From positions 4,156,501 to 4,220,500 of the forward strand of contig NZ_FNLB01000006.1 of the NCBI RefSeq assembly GCF_900104145.1: a DNA stretch of 64,000 bases, read 5' to 3'. Positions 63,169 through 64,000 of the stretch are shown piece after piece (the stretch's first letter is position 1; each line of letters starts with the position of its first letter). This stretch comes from Pseudovibrio sp. Tun.PSC04-5.I4 (GTDB lineage: Bacteria > Pseudomonadota > Alphaproteobacteria > Rhizobiales > Stappiaceae). The translations under genes and the position numbers were made by a program. The notes under the pieces were generated by a model, which saw only the letters and a list, made by a program, of their open reading frames with translations, did no database searches and was not told the origin of the DNA.

Positions 63169-63184
63169 TGCGAAATTTATGCCA
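63169..63184 (-). promoter_or_regulatory. Sigma-54 promoter of flgI
   Basis: On the minus strand TGGCATAAATTTCGCA has GG (63182-63183) and GC (63170-63171) exactly ten bases apart, and TGGCA at -24 is a full match. The predicted start is near 63158, 27 bases before flgI. Confidence 0.78.
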
Positions 63185-63282
63185 GTTTTGAGTGGCTATT
63201 TTCAATTTCTTAACTAACTGAACTTAATAGGAATTTTTAGTATAGGGTGGATAAAGGGTTAAAGCACAATAAATTTGCGTGC

Positions 63283-63295
63283 GGCAATTGTTGCC
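63283..63295. promoter_or_regulatory. Dyad GGCAA-TTG-TTGCC upstream of fliX
   Basis: Arms GGCAA and TTGCC around TTG, between the divergent flgI and fliX genes, about 100 bp from the flgI sigma-54 site. Position and symmetry would suit an enhancer for a FlbD-type activator. The identity of the binding protein is inferred only. Confidence 0.4.
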
Positions 63296-63381
63296 TGCTT
63301 GGTAAAGTTTTGTGTGAGACGGTCGGCAAATCTGTTCTGGCTGGCCTTTTATTCCAAACACGTAGCTCAGAGGGTAACGCT

Positions 63382-63819
63382 TTGCTTGTTCGCACCACAC
63401 CAGTTTCTGGTTTAAACTCTACGAGCAAAGTGGGGAGCAAACGACGTAAGGAGTCTGGCTCAGATAACGGCTCTGGGTTTGTTGTTGAAGAAGACGCGGC
63501 AAATGTAGGACATGCCTCTGCCAGCGTTGCCTCCTCGAACATTCAGGGCGTGGATTCCCTTCTTGCTCTTCAGCAGATGGACGTTCCTGTCGATGATAGG
63601 CGCCGTGCCGTTCAACACGGAAGCAAATTGCTGGATCAGTTAGATGCGCTGCGTCTGGACATGTTGCAGGGGAAAGTTCAACCAGAACGCCTCGAGCGTC
63701 TGGTGGACAACCTGTCCATGCGAGTCAAAAGCGGCAACTCCGGATTGGACAGAGTGATCGAAGATATTGAGGTCAGAGCTAGAATCGAACTGGCAAAACT
63801 GGGTCATTTTGTCGATTAA
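63382..63819 (+). CDS. fliX: Flagellar assembly regulator FliX
   Basis: A 145-aa regulator of the FlbD activator in alphaproteobacterial flagellar gene control. The conserved C-terminal part is VDSLLALQQM, VDDRRRAVQHGSKLLDQLDAL, RLERLVDNLSMRV and VIEDIEVRARIELAKL. I choose the TTG at 63382: GAGGG lies seven bases upstream and the product then begins LVRTTPVSGLNS. The frame extends back to 63247, but that part (Cys-rich, FACGNCCLLG) does not look like FliX. FliX couples hook assembly to sigma-54 transcription, matching the promoters seen here. Confidence 0.8.
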   Translation: MLVRTTPVSGLNSTSKVGSKRRKESGSDNGSGFVVEEDAANVGHASASVASSNIQGVDSLLALQQMDVPVDDRRRAVQHGSKLLDQLDALRLDMLQGKVQPERLERLVDNLSMRVKSGNSGLDRVIEDIEVRARIELAKLGHFVD

Positions 63820-63977
63820 CCCAGCTTATTCGGTTAGTTATAAATATTTATAGGCGTGTAAATCGCTGAATACACTGAATAATCGCATTCATAGACAAAT
63901 TCGTCTTTTTAGTAGATTGTTGTTTTAACCTCCCCTCGTTATATTCCAGCCGCCAATATAGGTAGGCGGAGTTTCAG

Positions 63978-64000
63978 ATGGCAGTTGACGTCGCAATTGA
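63978..64000 (+). CDS. Start of next gene (truncated by window end)
   Basis: An ATG at 63978 with GCGGAG six bases upstream opens MAVDVAI before the window ends. Too little is visible to identify it. The position after fliX would suit dksA or another flagellar gene; this is a guess. Confidence 0.4.

Noticed and set aside
63361..63400. tRNA-like string GTAGCTCAGAGGGTAACGC
   Set aside because: Only the D-arm is imitated. No acceptor stem, anticodon arm or T-loop follows. It lies at the fliX start.

Overview
The window is a chromosomal segment of an alphaproteobacterium. Signs of this are an FlbT/FlaF flagellin-control pair, a FliX-type flagellar regulator, an Entner-Doudoroff block (zwf, edd, eda, pgi), a TIGR01620/YcjX pair, and a multi-kilobase coiled-coil membrane protein of the kind seen in Rhizobiales. 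A dgcN-dgcA pair for D-glutamate use fits a marine relative such as Pseudovibrio or another Stappiaceae member. That placement is inferred from gene content and was not searched. I see no insertion sequence, prophage, CRISPR array, tRNA or rRNA.

Layout. 1-5.3 kb: sugar catabolism on the minus strand (zwf, edd, eda, partial pgi). 5.8-16.6 kb: adenine deaminase, a long-chain acyl-CoA ligase, a DMT transporter, an orphan molybdenum hydroxylase subunit, an Lrp-type ligand-binding domain, then a TPP-riboswitch operon thiM-thiD plus a TRAP solute-binding protein. 16.8-24.6 kb: FadL-type porin, an atypical SDR, a metallophosphatase-glycosyltransferase pair, a threonine dehydratase-like enzyme, a CheZ-like phosphatase and an MFS transporter. 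24.7-31.5 kb: dgcN-dgcA, then a four-gene MCE/Mla-type lipid transport operon. 32.1-39.9 kb: one 2599-residue membrane protein with exact 22-residue tandem repeats. 40.3-45.5 kb: a small gene with a probable CTG start, an Hpt protein, a ferredoxin, an MFS/AraC divergent pair and a secreted two-module protein. 45.7-52.1 kb: minus-strand cluster of CoxE-like VWA protein, DUF697 and YcjX proteins, SixA-like phosphatase, an exported unknown and a MoxR ATPase. 52.3-64 kb: flagellar axial genes flgE-flgK-flgL, flaF/flbT, flagellin, then flgI-flgJ-flgN-like and fliX.

The flagellar block reads as a Caulobacter-style late hierarchy. Candidate sigma-54 promoters lie before flgE, flagellin and flgI. FlbT and FlaF are encoded divergently from flagellin, whose ribosome-binding site can be closed in a leader hairpin. 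All four axial proteins carry large central insertions. The most unusual items are the giant repeat protein with its neighbouring CTG-start gene, the TRAP protein in a thiamine-regulated operon, and the mosaic secreted protein.
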